Source: Metellina segmentata | Lineage: Eukaryota > Arthropoda > Arachnida > Araneae > Tetragnathidae | Direction of reading: 5' to 3' | Length of the DNA stretch: 64,000 bases | Assembly (NCBI GenBank): GCA_947359465.1 | Contig: OX375877.1 | Span: 23,757,235 to 23,821,234 of the forward strand | Shown: in pieces, positions 11,690 through 21,581 of the stretch | Layout: each line of letters starts with the position of its first letter | How positions within the stretch are numbered: position 1 is the first letter of the stretch | Notes under the pieces: model-generated | Told to the model about the DNA's origin: nothing | What the model saw: only the letters and a program-made list of their open reading frames with translations | Database searches by the model: none | Made by a program: the position numbers and the translations under genes

Positions 11690-12077
11690 ATTTCACTATA
11701 GACAATAAAAAAGAAAGTTTTAACTTTAGTTATGTAGTTATTTTTTTTTATCTTCTAGACCGTTAAAGATAGAGTAAAAATTTGAACTGATCTGAAATCT
11801 GCGGAAAATTTCACTTTAGATCGATACCTAAAAATATGATTTTTTTAAATAAATAGTTTTTAAATTATTAATAAATTATTTTTAATTCCATTTCAGGGAA
11901 TGAGAGCAAAAATAAAAAATTATTTTGACTGGGATTGTTAATTCTTTTTCGTAAAATCTCAAACGATAAAGATAGATTGAAAATTTCATTGGATTTTAAA
12001 TTTGCACAAAATGTTACACCAGATTAATAACTGACACCACGGGCACGGGCAACGCAAACTATCCACGCAGTAGCTAA
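11690..12077 (+). mobile_element. Helitron-like 3' end (unit A)
   Basis: The segment shares TTCTAGACCGTTAAAGATAG with the Helitron-like copies at 41930 and, inverted, at 15590 and 48940. It ends with ACGGGCAACGC, GCAGTAG and CTAA followed by T. The CTRR end inserted before a T is the Helitron hallmark. No Rep/helicase gene is present, so it is non-autonomous. Confidence 0.55.
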
Positions 12078-12480
12078 TATAAAATATAGATAAAATTTTA
12101 AAATTCTCATATTTGGATTTTGCCAAAAACAATCAAGACATTTAATTGGGCTTACTTGTAGAGATGTATTTTATATCTATGCACAGAAACATTTGTCAGA
12201 ATTTTCAATTATATTTTATTCAAGACAATTCCAAATTTTAGAAGCCTTACACAGTTGTTATTTCTTATCTATGCTTTAAATGCTTTATTATGACGGTATG
12301 AAAGCAACTTTTCGTATGGTATCAAGCTTTTTGAGGTTGGGAGTGTTTTTCTCACTGTCAAACCTCTATTATAATATTAACAGAAGGAGTAACCAAATAT
12401 GAGTTAGTACTTCGATACAAATATATGCATAAAGACCTCAGAAGGCGTTCAATATTTAAAATAACAACCAAAACAATTGA
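12078..12480. other. Duplicated AT-rich spacer, nothing assigned
   Basis: It is conserved with 45505-45860 in unit B. It lies between the Helitron end and the 3' region of BEL-2, and is probably BEL-2 untranslated or LTR sequence. I see no defensible gene. Confidence 0.5.
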
Positions 12481-14316
12481 GATCTAAACTCAGGCTAATT
12501 TCTAGTCTAGTAAATACTAGACCAACTGCAATAGACTTTGTCCTACGAATAGACGGTATGCTGTCTCCTGTTAATTCCCAATTAACATTTCTAAAGAGAC
12601 ACGGATGCAGTTCCAGGTACGAGAAGGAGTGCAGTCATGACAAACCCAAGCAGAGTAGTAAAGCTCTAAAGCTGTTCTGAAATTTCATACTCTTTGTGTG
12701 TCCACTCTTGAGCCTAGCCAAAGCAATCCGTAATAGCTTGTGACCTTTACAACAAAGGGTTAATCCTTGGGACCAGCCTGGTAAGATCGATATGTCCAAA
12801 GTCTAGAAAGTATTATCAGCTTTATGCTTACATTGAAATCGTACCATCATTGAGTAGAACCTATTTTTAATTTTATTTAACCAACATTGAAAAATGTAAT
12901 TATAATGAGTGAAAATACAAGAATCAAAATTGAAAAATCCAAAATATTTACTTTCTAGAGGACGTATTTCACTTAGTTCTTTAGCAAACACGACAAAAAC
13001 CTGTGGCGTGTCAATCTTTGTGAGAAGGTTCTCTGGTGCTAAATGGTAAACCAAAATTTGTTATTTTGCTACTTACTCAAAAGGAGGCAACGCAATATAA
13101 ACTGTTTTAAGGTACAACTGTCATACATATAGCAATTTTTTTAAGAAGATAGAAACATTTAAATCAAGAATACCAATAAAATACAAATCAAATACTACTA
13201 AAAATACTGCAAAGGCATACATACTTTCAACTGAAAACTTAAATATCTGAGTTAAACAATATTCCATAAAATTAGATTGTTCTCAAATTTTAGCGCAATT
13301 CACATTAAAAGATTTCTTGCTGGAGTTCCAAATTATACAACAATTACATAGGACGTTTAATAACTGATGGCTCAGTTATTATTTTGCAAGTCCTCACCTT
13401 GCCATCTCTTACAGGAAATAATTCAAGAATTATCACCAATTTCCAAAACTTTCGAAGTAAGTGATCATCTTGTATAAAAATTACATCGATAACTTTAATT
13501 GGGTAATGTTGTTTTTACAAAACTGGAATAGCCTAATCTTATAATAATCTTAAATAATCTTTAATACTCATTTCTAAACCTGGACCGAAAGGATCTCATT
13601 AATCTTTTTCGATAATTATATGCCTTTATCAATGTTTTCTTAGAAGATAAATTTTAATCAAGGTGTGGTCTCACAGAGGACAGCAAAGTTATTCTTTTTC
13701 CTAAAAGAAAATGTGCTGGGGTTAAAGCATTTGGTTCATCCGTGTCACTTCGAACACAGGTAATAAGCCGAGAAGTAATAATTCCTTTAATTTTGGTAAG
13801 GAGAGTTTGTAACTGTTCAATGATCAGAAAAGACTTTCCAAGTATGTTTCGCATAGCTACTTTCACTATACGCACCATGCGTTTATAAAATACGCCCCAC
13901 CAGGCGGCTCATTCCGCTATATACTTTCATTTTATGCCGTTGGAAGAATAATAATTTTTCACCTCCGGATGATTCATAACTGACCACATTTGTTTTAGTT
14001 CCAATTCAGCAAGTTTAAAAGTACGCGCATTCCCCGATATTACCACTGAACACAAGCTTCGTCGGGAAATGAAGTGTCGGAAGGCAAGAAGAAAGGTATC
14101 AGTCGACAGACTACCGACTAGTTCAAGATGGACACTTCTTGTCACTGCACAAGTTATCAAGAGAATATACAGTTTTGCATCAATATCTTTGACAAATAGC
14201 GCACCAGCAAAATCAGCACCGATAATCGAAAATGGGGCTGATTGTTCCACTCGTTCAGCTGGTAGTGGGGCAATTCAATATTCTGGTCACCTGGAAAAGA
14301 ATTGAATCGTTTGCAG
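12480..14316 (-). pseudogene. BEL-2 integrase and 3' region (unit A)
   Basis: On the minus strand, 14250-13927 is the integrase catalytic core: FSIIGADFAGALFVKD holds the first aspartate, and VVISGNARTF is the second site, where the usual aspartate is glycine. It passes into the C-terminal DUF5641-type domain at 13878-13654 (TLLTKIKGIITSR, FLLGKRITLL). This continues, frame-broken, to about 13315 with the PG-RDG-VRT type ending typical of BEL pol. The rest to 12480 is probably 3' untranslated/LTR sequence. It is a second BEL copy in the unit, related to but distinct from BEL-1. Confidence 0.75.
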
Positions 14317-14697
14317 AGAAAAATCTGAGCCGGCACCCTACTCTCCAAATTTGCACCACTTCAACTGGTGGTTAAAGTTTTAGCCTCTCAATCGGAAGAT
14401 TCCTGGTTCGAATATGGGACAGTGCATGGATGATTGTAAGCATATAGTGTAGAGATAAGTTGTAAAGGCGGCTGGTGCACCTTAAATATTTCGGGTCGAA
14501 AGTCCTCATGTTGGGTTGGTGTGGAAGTTTGGAGAGTGAGGAGCCAGCTCAGGTGTTGCCTCGTCATCTGACCATGGTTCAAAATTACGTCGTGTTGTCT
14601 TCGGATCCATCGGTTATAGGATTGATCCCGGAAAGTCGTCAATATAACTTTGTATTGCTCTAGTACAACGTTAATTAAAAATTAAAAATTTTTCAAA
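14317..14697 (+). mobile_element. tRNA-derived SINE, plus orientation (unit A)
   Basis: The tRNA-like head has an A-box-like TGGTTAAAGTTTTAGCC and a B-box GGTTCGAAT. A body with GGCTGGTGCACCTTAAAT and CCTCATGTTGG follows, then the ~150-bp SINE body also seen at 7128. It truncates BEL-2. It meets another member of the family tail to tail at about 14698. Confidence 0.65.
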
Positions 14698-14890
14698 ATC
14701 TCCAAGTCAACATAAGGACATTTGAGGCTACTTCAGATGTAACGTGCACCAGCCCTCTTTGTACACCGTGGTCTTTGGTTAATTCGTACTCGCAATCCTC
14801 TGGTTGCTGATCCGTTGCATTCCAACTGGGCTACCGCGGTCGGAAGCGCAGTGAGCCAACCCAATGTGCCACCAAGCATCGATAAAGCTT
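14698..14890 (-). mobile_element. tRNA-derived SINE, minus orientation (unit A)
   Basis: Read on the minus strand it has an A-box TAGCCCAGTTGG and a B-box-like GAGTACGAATTAAC. These are followed by GGCTGGTGCACGTTA and the same CATGTTGACTTGG-type body as the plus-strand SINE. The two make an imperfect inverted pair. Confidence 0.6.
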
Positions 14891-15030
14891 GAATCCTAAC
14901 GTAAAAGTAATTGAGTTGTGATGAAACACACTTGGTTAAGCTTCTATGGCCCAAGTCGATTCGATAACCCGTCTGACCTTTACTTCTGAGGTCTAACGAC
15001 AACGACTTTGCTCGCATGCTCAGTCTGCGC

Positions 15031-16342
15031 CAGGGGTGTGCAAACACGAGATCAATGAGAGGCGCATTTCGGTTTTTCATATATGTACTATAGACATACC
15101 ATAGTTACAAATATATAGTACGCCACTGCATGGTCAGCACGTCGTTCCCCATGAGTTTTTTGTGGTTTTAGGTGTGACCACTTCTTACAAAACCCCGGTG
15201 ATTGCTACAAATTCCCATACAAATTCGTAGCCTATTGGATAACAGCCATAATGGTGTAGCCAGTTGTGTTCACTTGCTTCGCAAATCAAATGAGACTTCG
15301 TAGCCTTTGGTAGGAATTCCCTCCTAATTCCAATTTGGTTTGTTTCTCAAAATAAATTTTGAACATTATGAAACAAACATACAAACACTTCCTTTTATAA
15401 TATCTTTTCGTGAGTTGCCCGTGGTGTTGATTTGCTTATCAAGCCAAACGATATCAATATATATTTAATTAATAAATTATTTATTAAAAGAAAATCACAT
15501 ATGGCCATATGATACGCACTATCTGGTGTAAAATTTTCCGCAGATTTCATATCTGTTAAAATTTTTATTCTATCTTTAACGATAGCTGAGATAGAAAAAA
15601 GCACTGAAGAAGGGCCAGAGATAACTTTAATAATTTATTTTCTCTCACTCTAATCCGTTCCTCAGAATTGACAACGAATGAATCTCAAATGAAACGAAGG
15701 TCATTCGAATCTGTTCGCTCCCATTCAAGACGGAAGGTGAAAAAAATGGTATGGTTCCAAAGGTTGACGCCAATAGTGACGTGGGGTAAAAAAGTCTAAA
15801 TTGTTTTATGCTTCTTCATTTCCCGAAAGAAGAAAGAACGGTAAAAAAACTATTAAATTTATTTTAAAATAAACTTGATTGAATTTTAAAATTCGCCGCG
15901 ACCCATAAATTGTAAAATATTCAGTTTACCTGTGTGTCAAATCCCATTACAGTAAGTGCAATAGATACGTCAGGACTGAGGGCAAGAAACAAACAAACAC
16001 TTCCTTATGTAAAAGTAATGATTGAATACACAAACTCAAATTTAATTAATATGGTTATAAATTTTATTCAAACCTTAAATGCTATGTTAAGCACATAAAA
16101 AATATATAATTAAGAAAAATTACTTATTGTTTCATTTACAAACTATTTATTTCAAAATTTTAATAATAAAAATAAAATATTATAAAAATGTATTAAGTAT
16201 AACATTTCAAGAAGACCTCCAGTCAAATCTCAATTGAACAAGATTCGTGCAAATAATTTTTGAAATAATTACAAATACTGTGTTTAAATTTAGTATAGGA
16301 GCCGCACTTTACTGAAAGAAGAGCTGCATTTGCCCACCCCTG
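15031..16342. mobile_element. hAT-3, non-autonomous, holding Helitrons (unit A)
   Basis: The ends are CAGGGGTGTGCAAA and, inverted, CAGGGGTGGGCAAA, matching hAT termini. No 8-bp target duplication survives in either unit copy. The inside is occupied mainly by the minus-strand Helitron pair at about 15118-16022, and no transposase is visible. The remaining ~300 bp next to the right end is AT-rich. Confidence 0.5.
15118..16022 (-). mobile_element. Two head-to-tail Helitron-like elements (unit A)
   Basis: Minus-strand reading: one element starts near 16022 with a (C)ATTACTTTTACATAAGGAAG-like 5' end and ends near 15405 with a hairpin and CACGGGCAACTC. A second starts at once with TATTATAAAAGGAAGTG and ends near 15118 with GCAGTGGCGTACT, a mutated CTAGT end. 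The feature is repeated in unit B (48497-49378), where the ends are better kept. Confidence 0.55.
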
Positions 16343-16562
16343 GAATAGAGGTTCCTAAACTACAACGAAAAGACGTTGGATATAACGAACTTCTAAGCTA
16401 TCGAGTCGAAGCTTTTTCTTGAATCTTTGAGGCACACAATTTTAAAGAAAACCCAAGTTGCACAGAACTTTTTTTAATAAACATAAAGGGAAAAACGCTT
16501 ATTTCTATTATTTAACATAAAGTTTTGAATCAAAACATTAAAATTGCTACATAAACAGGGTA

Positions 16563-17148
16563 TAACTCCTTCTGGCCTATTAGGCATATACGTCCCAGAG
16601 ATCAGATTTCATACCCTATTGGGCCAATAAATCTCACTTTTGAATGAGTAGTTGGGTTTTCAGTGTTCTTAAGGAATTAGACAATAAAAATAAGACTAAA
16701 GAAACCACTATTAAAATTCATGATCCCCTTAGCTGAGTAAGTAATAAATGTTGGAAGGGAGAAAGCAAACACAAAAAGAACGCGAAAGTACGGTTGTCCT
16801 TTAAAAAGAGCAAAAACTTCGTTCAATGTAGGAGATCATCTTCCTGTTCAACAGCTCTGAGGAAACGATATACCAACAGTTCATCAAGAGAAAGATAGAA
16901 ACAAGAACATTTACTATTTGTCAAATGTGTCAGGTTACACTTTGTAAAGACTGCTATACGTCATATGAAACTTAACTTGTTCTGTAATAATCAATATTCG
17001 CTGCTTTTAATTTCATCTTACTATTTATCCACATGTTGTGTAAGGTTGTTATCACACTATCCTAGACGATTGGGACAAATAGTTCCATTGACAATACGAT
17101 TGGGACATATTGTCCCAGGATATTTCCAGGAAACGGGAAAAATTAAAA
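16563..17148. mobile_element. piggyBac-like MITE candidate (unit A)
   Basis: In unit B the edges read TTAACTCATTCGGGCC (49917) and CGGGAAAAGTTAA (50476), both with TTAA. In unit A these are mutated to ATAACTCC and GAAAAATTAA. Subterminal GGGACATATTGTCCC-type palindromes occur near 17103. TTAA edges and such palindromes suit piggyBac, but the two ends are only weakly inverse. Confidence 0.35.
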
Positions 17149-17492
17149 ACCCTAAACTCATAGTACACTTCTTTTCGCATGTCAACATAAAATTAAACTA
17201 CTTTTCATAGTTCAATTTTAATCATGAAAAAGTCGAGGCGAAAGGTTTAAAAGGGATTTTGATGCTACTATTTATAAAAAGTTCTATGGCAGATGCTACC
17301 TATTTCACAGGTGCTTTTTGTGTGGTAGCCACGTAAACTAAACATCAGTTATCATGATTCGATAAACTTTGAAAAACTTGATTTCTCCCAGATAGTCTTA
17401 AGCAGCCTTTAAATCTTCGGTGAAATAACTGGCTTGTAGAGGAAAAATGCAACGAAATTCTAAACTGATGATTTAGTTCATCATGGTATTAA
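17149..17492. other. Spacer, nothing assigned
   Basis: AT-rich sequence conserved in unit B (50489-50822). No ORF is kept between the copies and I see no repeat ends. Confidence 0.5.
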
Positions 17493-17631
17493 GGCCCTGT
17501 TCACATGTGGAGTTTTCTAACTCGCGGTTTCAAAGTCAGATTTCCGTAAGCATTAAATTATGTTTTTTGGTTCCTCTATTTCAAGTTTCTATCTATGCTA
17601 TCGTTAGAAAACGCTTCATGTGAACAGGTCC
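17493..17631. mobile_element. PIF/Harbinger-like MITE (unit A)
   Basis: A 139-bp element with inverted ends GGCCCTGTTCACATG and CATGTGAACAGGTCC, flanked by TAA on both sides. A 3-bp TWA duplication with a GGCCCTGTTCACA-type end is typical of PIF/Harbinger MITEs. The inner parts of the arms also pair (TTTTCTAAC/GTTAGAAAA). Confidence 0.75.
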
Positions 17632-17634
17632 TAA

Positions 17635-18209
17635 TATTCAGCTAGTTTTATTTATTTCATTCATGTTGGCCACTTTAAATAGACTGAGCTAAAAGGAATT
17701 TTATAAGTCTAGAAATGGAAAGTTAATCAAATCATGACATGTGTCGTAAAAGTATTAATAGTTACAACAGTTTTATTATTTAGAAATAGAGTTTTAACGA
17801 CTTATGAATCATCAAAAATGTGATCTATTAAATCAAATAATGAATTGAAATTAAACATATTATATCATTAATTCTGAATTCAGCATAAATTTTAAACTCC
17901 CTACTTAGAACAATGGAACTAAATACAATTGAATCCTCTCCTTTTTCCCCCCTTAAACAATAACGTTGATTTGAGTATAATAATGGATGAGGCTATTGTT
18001 ACGTAAGCATCGAAATTTCTAATTCACTGTTAACCCAAACATTGTTGCGCATGTAAAAAGTATTGTTTTAAAAAGATTTCGTCATTCATGTTTTATCTTT
18101 CGAACTGCTAACTAGCTCATTTAAAGCTTTGATCAAGTGAGATAAATATACGTTTGATTAAAGATATTTTTTGTTGTAGAGGAATTTTCCGCTGCAATTT
18201 ATTTTAAAA
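17635..18209. other. Upstream region of the two-exon gene, nothing assigned
   Basis: AT-rich sequence conserved with 50964-51538, without ORFs. The last ~190 bp before the tandem repeats (about 17980-18200) are especially similar between the copies. That could be promoter sequence, or simply the closeness of the duplication. Confidence 0.5.
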
Positions 18210-18411
18210 CAGTACTTTTCAGTACTATTTACGTCATTTTCATCGACGTTTCATATAAACAGTACTTTTCAGTGCTATTTCCGTCACTTCTATCGACGCT
18301 TTACTTACAAACAGTACTTTTCAGTGCTACTTACGTCAATTTTACCGACGTTTTAAACGAACAGTACCTTTCAGTGCTATTTACGCCAATTTCGCAGTCG
18401 TCTTAATCAAC
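18210..18411 (+). repeat. Four ~50-bp tandem repeats before the two-exon gene (unit A)
   Basis: Units start at 18210, 18260, 18312 and 18362. Each begins CAGTAC(T/C)TTTCAGT and carries a TTACGTCA...TCGACGT inverted pair (ACGTC with GACGT). Each holds a TCAGT, which matches the arthropod initiator, and an ACGTCA half-CRE. TATAAA lies at 18254-18259. The array ends 7 bp before the start codon, so it is probably core promoter and/or 5' leader. The promoter role is inferred. Confidence 0.75.
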
Positions 18412-18418
18412 TTTCAAG

Positions 18419-18903
18419 ATGTTGGATTGGTTTGGAAAACAAATGTAAGTATGAGATCTATTCCTTATATCATCCTTACATTTCTTATTTGTAGGCATTT
18501 TGGTGTATGTTAACATTACGTTTTACCATAAACTGTTGGTTTAAAATACATATAATGTGTCCTTTGTATTTTGGAAAATTAATAAATACCAACCTACTAT
18601 TTCAGAAGGAAGTTTCAAGAAAAAAGAATTAAGAAGAAACAGGCCAGAAAGGAGGCCAAAGAAAAGAAATTGCAGCCCTACGTGGAACGCGACTACCTGG
18701 CAGAATGGAATGCAGAACATCCGGATGAATACATGGACTTGCGTCTCCGCACCATCGAAGACGAGATGGCAGAAAGGGTTCAACAAGCTGCTACACAAGC
18801 TGTTGACACACCAGTTGCAGAGGATGCCACAGATCTCGACGGAGAAGATGAGGTTGACAACAATTGCTCAGACAATTTTGTCCTGACGTCTCAGTGGTAC
18901 TAA
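18419..18903 (+). CDS. Two-exon gene for a 107-aa protein of unknown function (unit A)
   Basis: Exon 1 is 18419-18444, starting MLDWFGKQ. The intron 18445-18605 (161 bp) has a consensus GTAAGT donor and a CTACTATTTCAG acceptor. Exon 2 is 18606-18903, ending SQWY and TAA. The context before the ATG is CAAG. The N-terminus is a strongly basic, probably helical stretch (about residues 10-31, rich in K/R/E/Q), which could act in nuclear import or nucleic-acid binding. A central block (about 32-63: YVERDYLAEWN, HPDEYMDLRLRTIEDEM) follows, then an acidic, low-complexity tail. No signal peptide or membrane segment is present. The unit B copy is 98/107 identical with the same splice sites. I do not recognise the family. 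It could be an element-borne or endogenous-virus gene, or a captured host gene. It is the only multi-exon ORF in the window without frame damage. An alternative acceptor at about 18495 would give only a 14-residue peptide. Confidence 0.72.
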
Positions 18904-19345
18904 GCATCACTGAGAGTCACTGCAAAGAATGCCTTCCTTCTAAACCGAATGGACTGCGGACTCGTCAATTTTGACCTAAATAATGTTATCGTTACAAGCA
19001 ACTCTGAACTGGAATGCTTAATACTTCACACTTTTTTGGCATTACAAATCAAGACAAAGAAAGACTCAGATAATCCATGCTAAGCTGATTTCCTTGGAAA
19101 GCAGAGGCATATTCAGCATAGTTTTAGAATCTCCATGAATAAGAACCAACAAACCTACATTGAAATTTCGAAACTTTGCAGAAAAACTACATACAAAACG
19201 TTCCGATGAAAACTTTTAAAAGCTGACATAAACATTTGATTCATCATTCATGTTATATATTGGTATACCTGTATAATTACCTCTTATACTTTCTTTATTA
19301 GAAAAATTAAAAAGCACATTTCATGATATTTCGAATTTAAAACTC

Positions 19346-19351
19346 AATAAA
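19346..19351 (+). terminator. Polyadenylation signal of the two-exon gene (unit A)
   Basis: AATAAA lies 443 bp past the stop codon, with a GT-rich TTGTGTTTGCATTCATTG about 20 bp downstream. The same arrangement is at 52671 in unit B. Confidence 0.5.
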
Positions 19352-19589
19352 AAAATATTTCCCTCCATTGTGTTTGCATTCATTGCTTCATTTTCATATA
19401 TTTAAGATTATTCTTTTCTAGGGGAGCAGAACTCTACCATTTTGCCAAGATGTAACAAAAATCAAAACTGTTCAGGCAACTTCACATTTATTTCAGGACC
19501 ATAAATGTTCCCTTACGAAACTTTTTTATAAAGTTTAATAAAACTCAATTGAAAAACAAAATTTCGTTTCTAGGGGAAAAAAATTCTAG

Positions 19590-19935
19590 AATATTTGTAT
19601 AGAGAATAACGAGCTCCGATTCTATAGAAATTTATTAGTATAGAATTCTATAGAAAAGTAATATTGCGAAACAAGAAATGAGCTTCTGTAAAAGTTTCTA
19701 CAGGCATTCAATAGATTTGTATAGACCTTACTTTATAAAGCTTATAGAAAAACGGATTACAATTTTATAGGATTATAGACCACAATCTATAGAAAATTTC
19801 GTTGAATCCTATGGATCAGAGGTGAACACGCATTAGGTCAATGAGAGCCACATACCAGTTTTTCATTTTTTTAAAGAGCCAAACCTTAGTTACTTAGTAT
19901 TAAATACATACCATTCAAATTTATTTAAATTAAAC
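19590..19935. repeat. CTATAGAA-rich AT stretch
   Basis: Imperfect repeats of CTATAGAA/TATAGA occur at least seven times between about 19617 and 19800. No ORF or element ends are seen. Unit B keeps only the first part and then jumps to LINE ORF1 (52995). Confidence 0.5.
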
Positions 19936-20983
19936 GTGTCACTTCCAAAATAGGTAATAGGTCGAGAGTTAACATTCCTTCTATTTCGGTAAGGAGAGTT
20001 TGTAACTGTTCAATGGTCAGAGAAGACTTTCAAAGGGTCTTTCGCAGAGCTACTTTCACTGTACGCCCATGCGTTTTTATCCCCCCTCCCCAGGCGGCTC
20101 TTTACAGTATATAGGTACTCTCATTTTATGCCGTTTTTTTTTTTAAGACCCGCCTTGGGTCCGCTCTCTAGGGGCTTACAGCACCTTTAATGACCTTGGG
20201 TTGGAGGGCCTCCATTGAGGCATGTCACGTTTATTAAAAGTCAATTATTTTAGTCTACAAGTGGCAACACGCCAGAATAAAAACAAACAATGGCACAAGG
20301 CAGGAATTTGAGAAAAAAATTTCTGCTAAAAAATAAGAACCGAAAAATACCATCGGTCAGAAAAGTCATGTAAAAAACACTGAAAATACAAGAACACACA
20401 AGAGAAACACATGCGGTCGATATTCGATGAAATAAAAAAATACACGATAAAACGAAGAGAGAGAGAGTCCAAAAGGTTAAAAGGTTTTAAAGAGTTAAAA
20501 TGGATCTGATCATTGTTCCAGGCCCTTACATAAAAATCCAGGCGGAAGAGGCACGAGAAGATCACAGGATCACCAGTCTCCATAGGCGTAGCGCGATTAG
20601 AGATTACACATAAGCAGATTGTAAATAAATATAAATAAATAAACAAACATGTCTCCTCAACTTCCGCAACCTAGAGATATCCCACAAATACCGCGTCATT
20701 ATAGTGAAGCCAACAGGGAAAGATAAACTATTAGAGGTAAAACACCAGACAGTGGTAAAAGGAGCATCGAGAAATCAACCACAGTGAAGAGACGTGAACA
20801 AAAGATAAACGAGAAATGAACATTAAAATAGTTTACAGATTTAACAAACTAGAAGGTTAAAATTATTATTAAAATTTAAGGCTTTAAAATGGGCCTGGAC
20901 ATAATCCCTGGCTTCTACATTGCATAATCAGAAAGCAAGGGGTCCCCACTTTATGCCGTTGGAAGTATAAAACATTTTCATTT
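19936..20983 (-). pseudogene. BEL-1 integrase C-terminal part left of the LINE (unit A), interrupted
   Basis: The minus strand gives the integrase tail and DUF5641 part, matching 13750-13960 and 47150-47345. It is broken by the insertion at 20136-20949 and resumes with the GCCGTTGGAAG block at 20954 before the LINE 5' end. It is the missing partner of the integrase sequence that resumes at 26518, which shows that one LINE insertion split BEL-1. The element is truncated at 19936. Confidence 0.72.
20136..20949 (-). mobile_element. Poly-A retroelement (SINE or 5'-truncated LINE), unit A only
   Basis: An 11-bp target duplication, TTTATGCCGTT, flanks it at 20125-20135 and 20950-20960. On the minus strand the element starts GTGGGGACCCC and ends in a poly-A run. 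Duplicated target plus A-tail shows target-primed reverse transcription. No ORF of a known retrotransposon protein is seen. A loosely repeated block (GCCTGGA/CCAGGCCCATTTTAA) suggests a composite structure. Confidence 0.78.
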
Positions 20984-21581
20984 TCAGATCAGGTTAGCAT
21001 GGGTATAGTTAGGATGTTAAATTAGATGAGGACAGAGGGAGCCAGTGGGGAGTTCTATGTGGAATGTGACTCGTGTGGGAATATAGTTGAGACACGAAAG
21101 GGTGGTGTGAGTGGGGTTAAAATGTCAGAGAAGGTTGAATTTAAATGAAGGAGCTAGAGTTGGGTGATTTGAGGAAGCAGCTGGAGGCTTGGAAGGTGAG
21201 GTTTGCAGAGGGAGTGGAAAAGAGTGTTCAGTGTGTAGACTTGTGACATGTAGATCAGGGGGATGAGGTTGATAAGGTAACTAAAGTGTTTGTGGTTGTA
21301 GATTCAATGACTAGGGTTTTGAAAGACATGATAGTGCGTAAAAAGCGCAATTTTGCAATGTGTTGCTTGCTAGGTGCCAGGGTCAAACATGTAGTTGAGG
21401 CAGTTAAGGCAGGTGTAGCTAAAGGGATAGGAAAAGGGCAGTAGTGTGGGTTGGAACTAATGATGTAGAGAGGACCACTAACGTTGAGTTTAAAAGGGAA
21501 GCGGAAACACTTTTGAAAGGCATTAAGTCTCATGGGGTAGAGGTTACAGTCTTAGGGTTACTACCTAGGTATGGGTTGGAT
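20984..21581 (+). mobile_element. LINE copy 2, 5' end with ORF1 N-terminal half
   Basis: The LINE starts within BEL-1 integrase at about 20984 and is interrupted by hAT-1 at 21582. The esterase-like ORF1 occupies roughly 21264-21581. Block I is read VVVDSM where GDSM is expected, and block III is WVGTNDVERT. It continues to LGLLPRYG, where hAT-1 enters. It is joined across hAT-1 to the DxxH block after 23402. Confidence 0.72.

Noticed and set aside
12803..13054. Minus-strand 83-codon ORF, also at 46072-46404, as a conserved host gene
   Set aside because: It lies downstream of the BEL-2 integrase tail, and the two copies differ in reading frame near their ends. More likely BEL-2 3' sequence.
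14739..14890. Possible functional tRNA gene on the minus strand
   Set aside because: The A-box and B-box-like sites are present, but the arms do not fold into a cloverleaf and a SINE body follows. It is a tRNA-derived SINE head.
15031..16342. Target duplication for hAT-3
   Set aside because: The 8 bp on either side do not match in unit A (GTCTGCGC/GAATAGAG) or unit B, so the boundary rests on the inverted ends only.
18557..18886. 109-codon plus-strand ORF overlapping exon 2 of the two-exon gene
   Set aside because: It reads through the intron and uses a different frame from the spliced ORF. The corresponding ORF in unit B is shorter, so it is a shadow.
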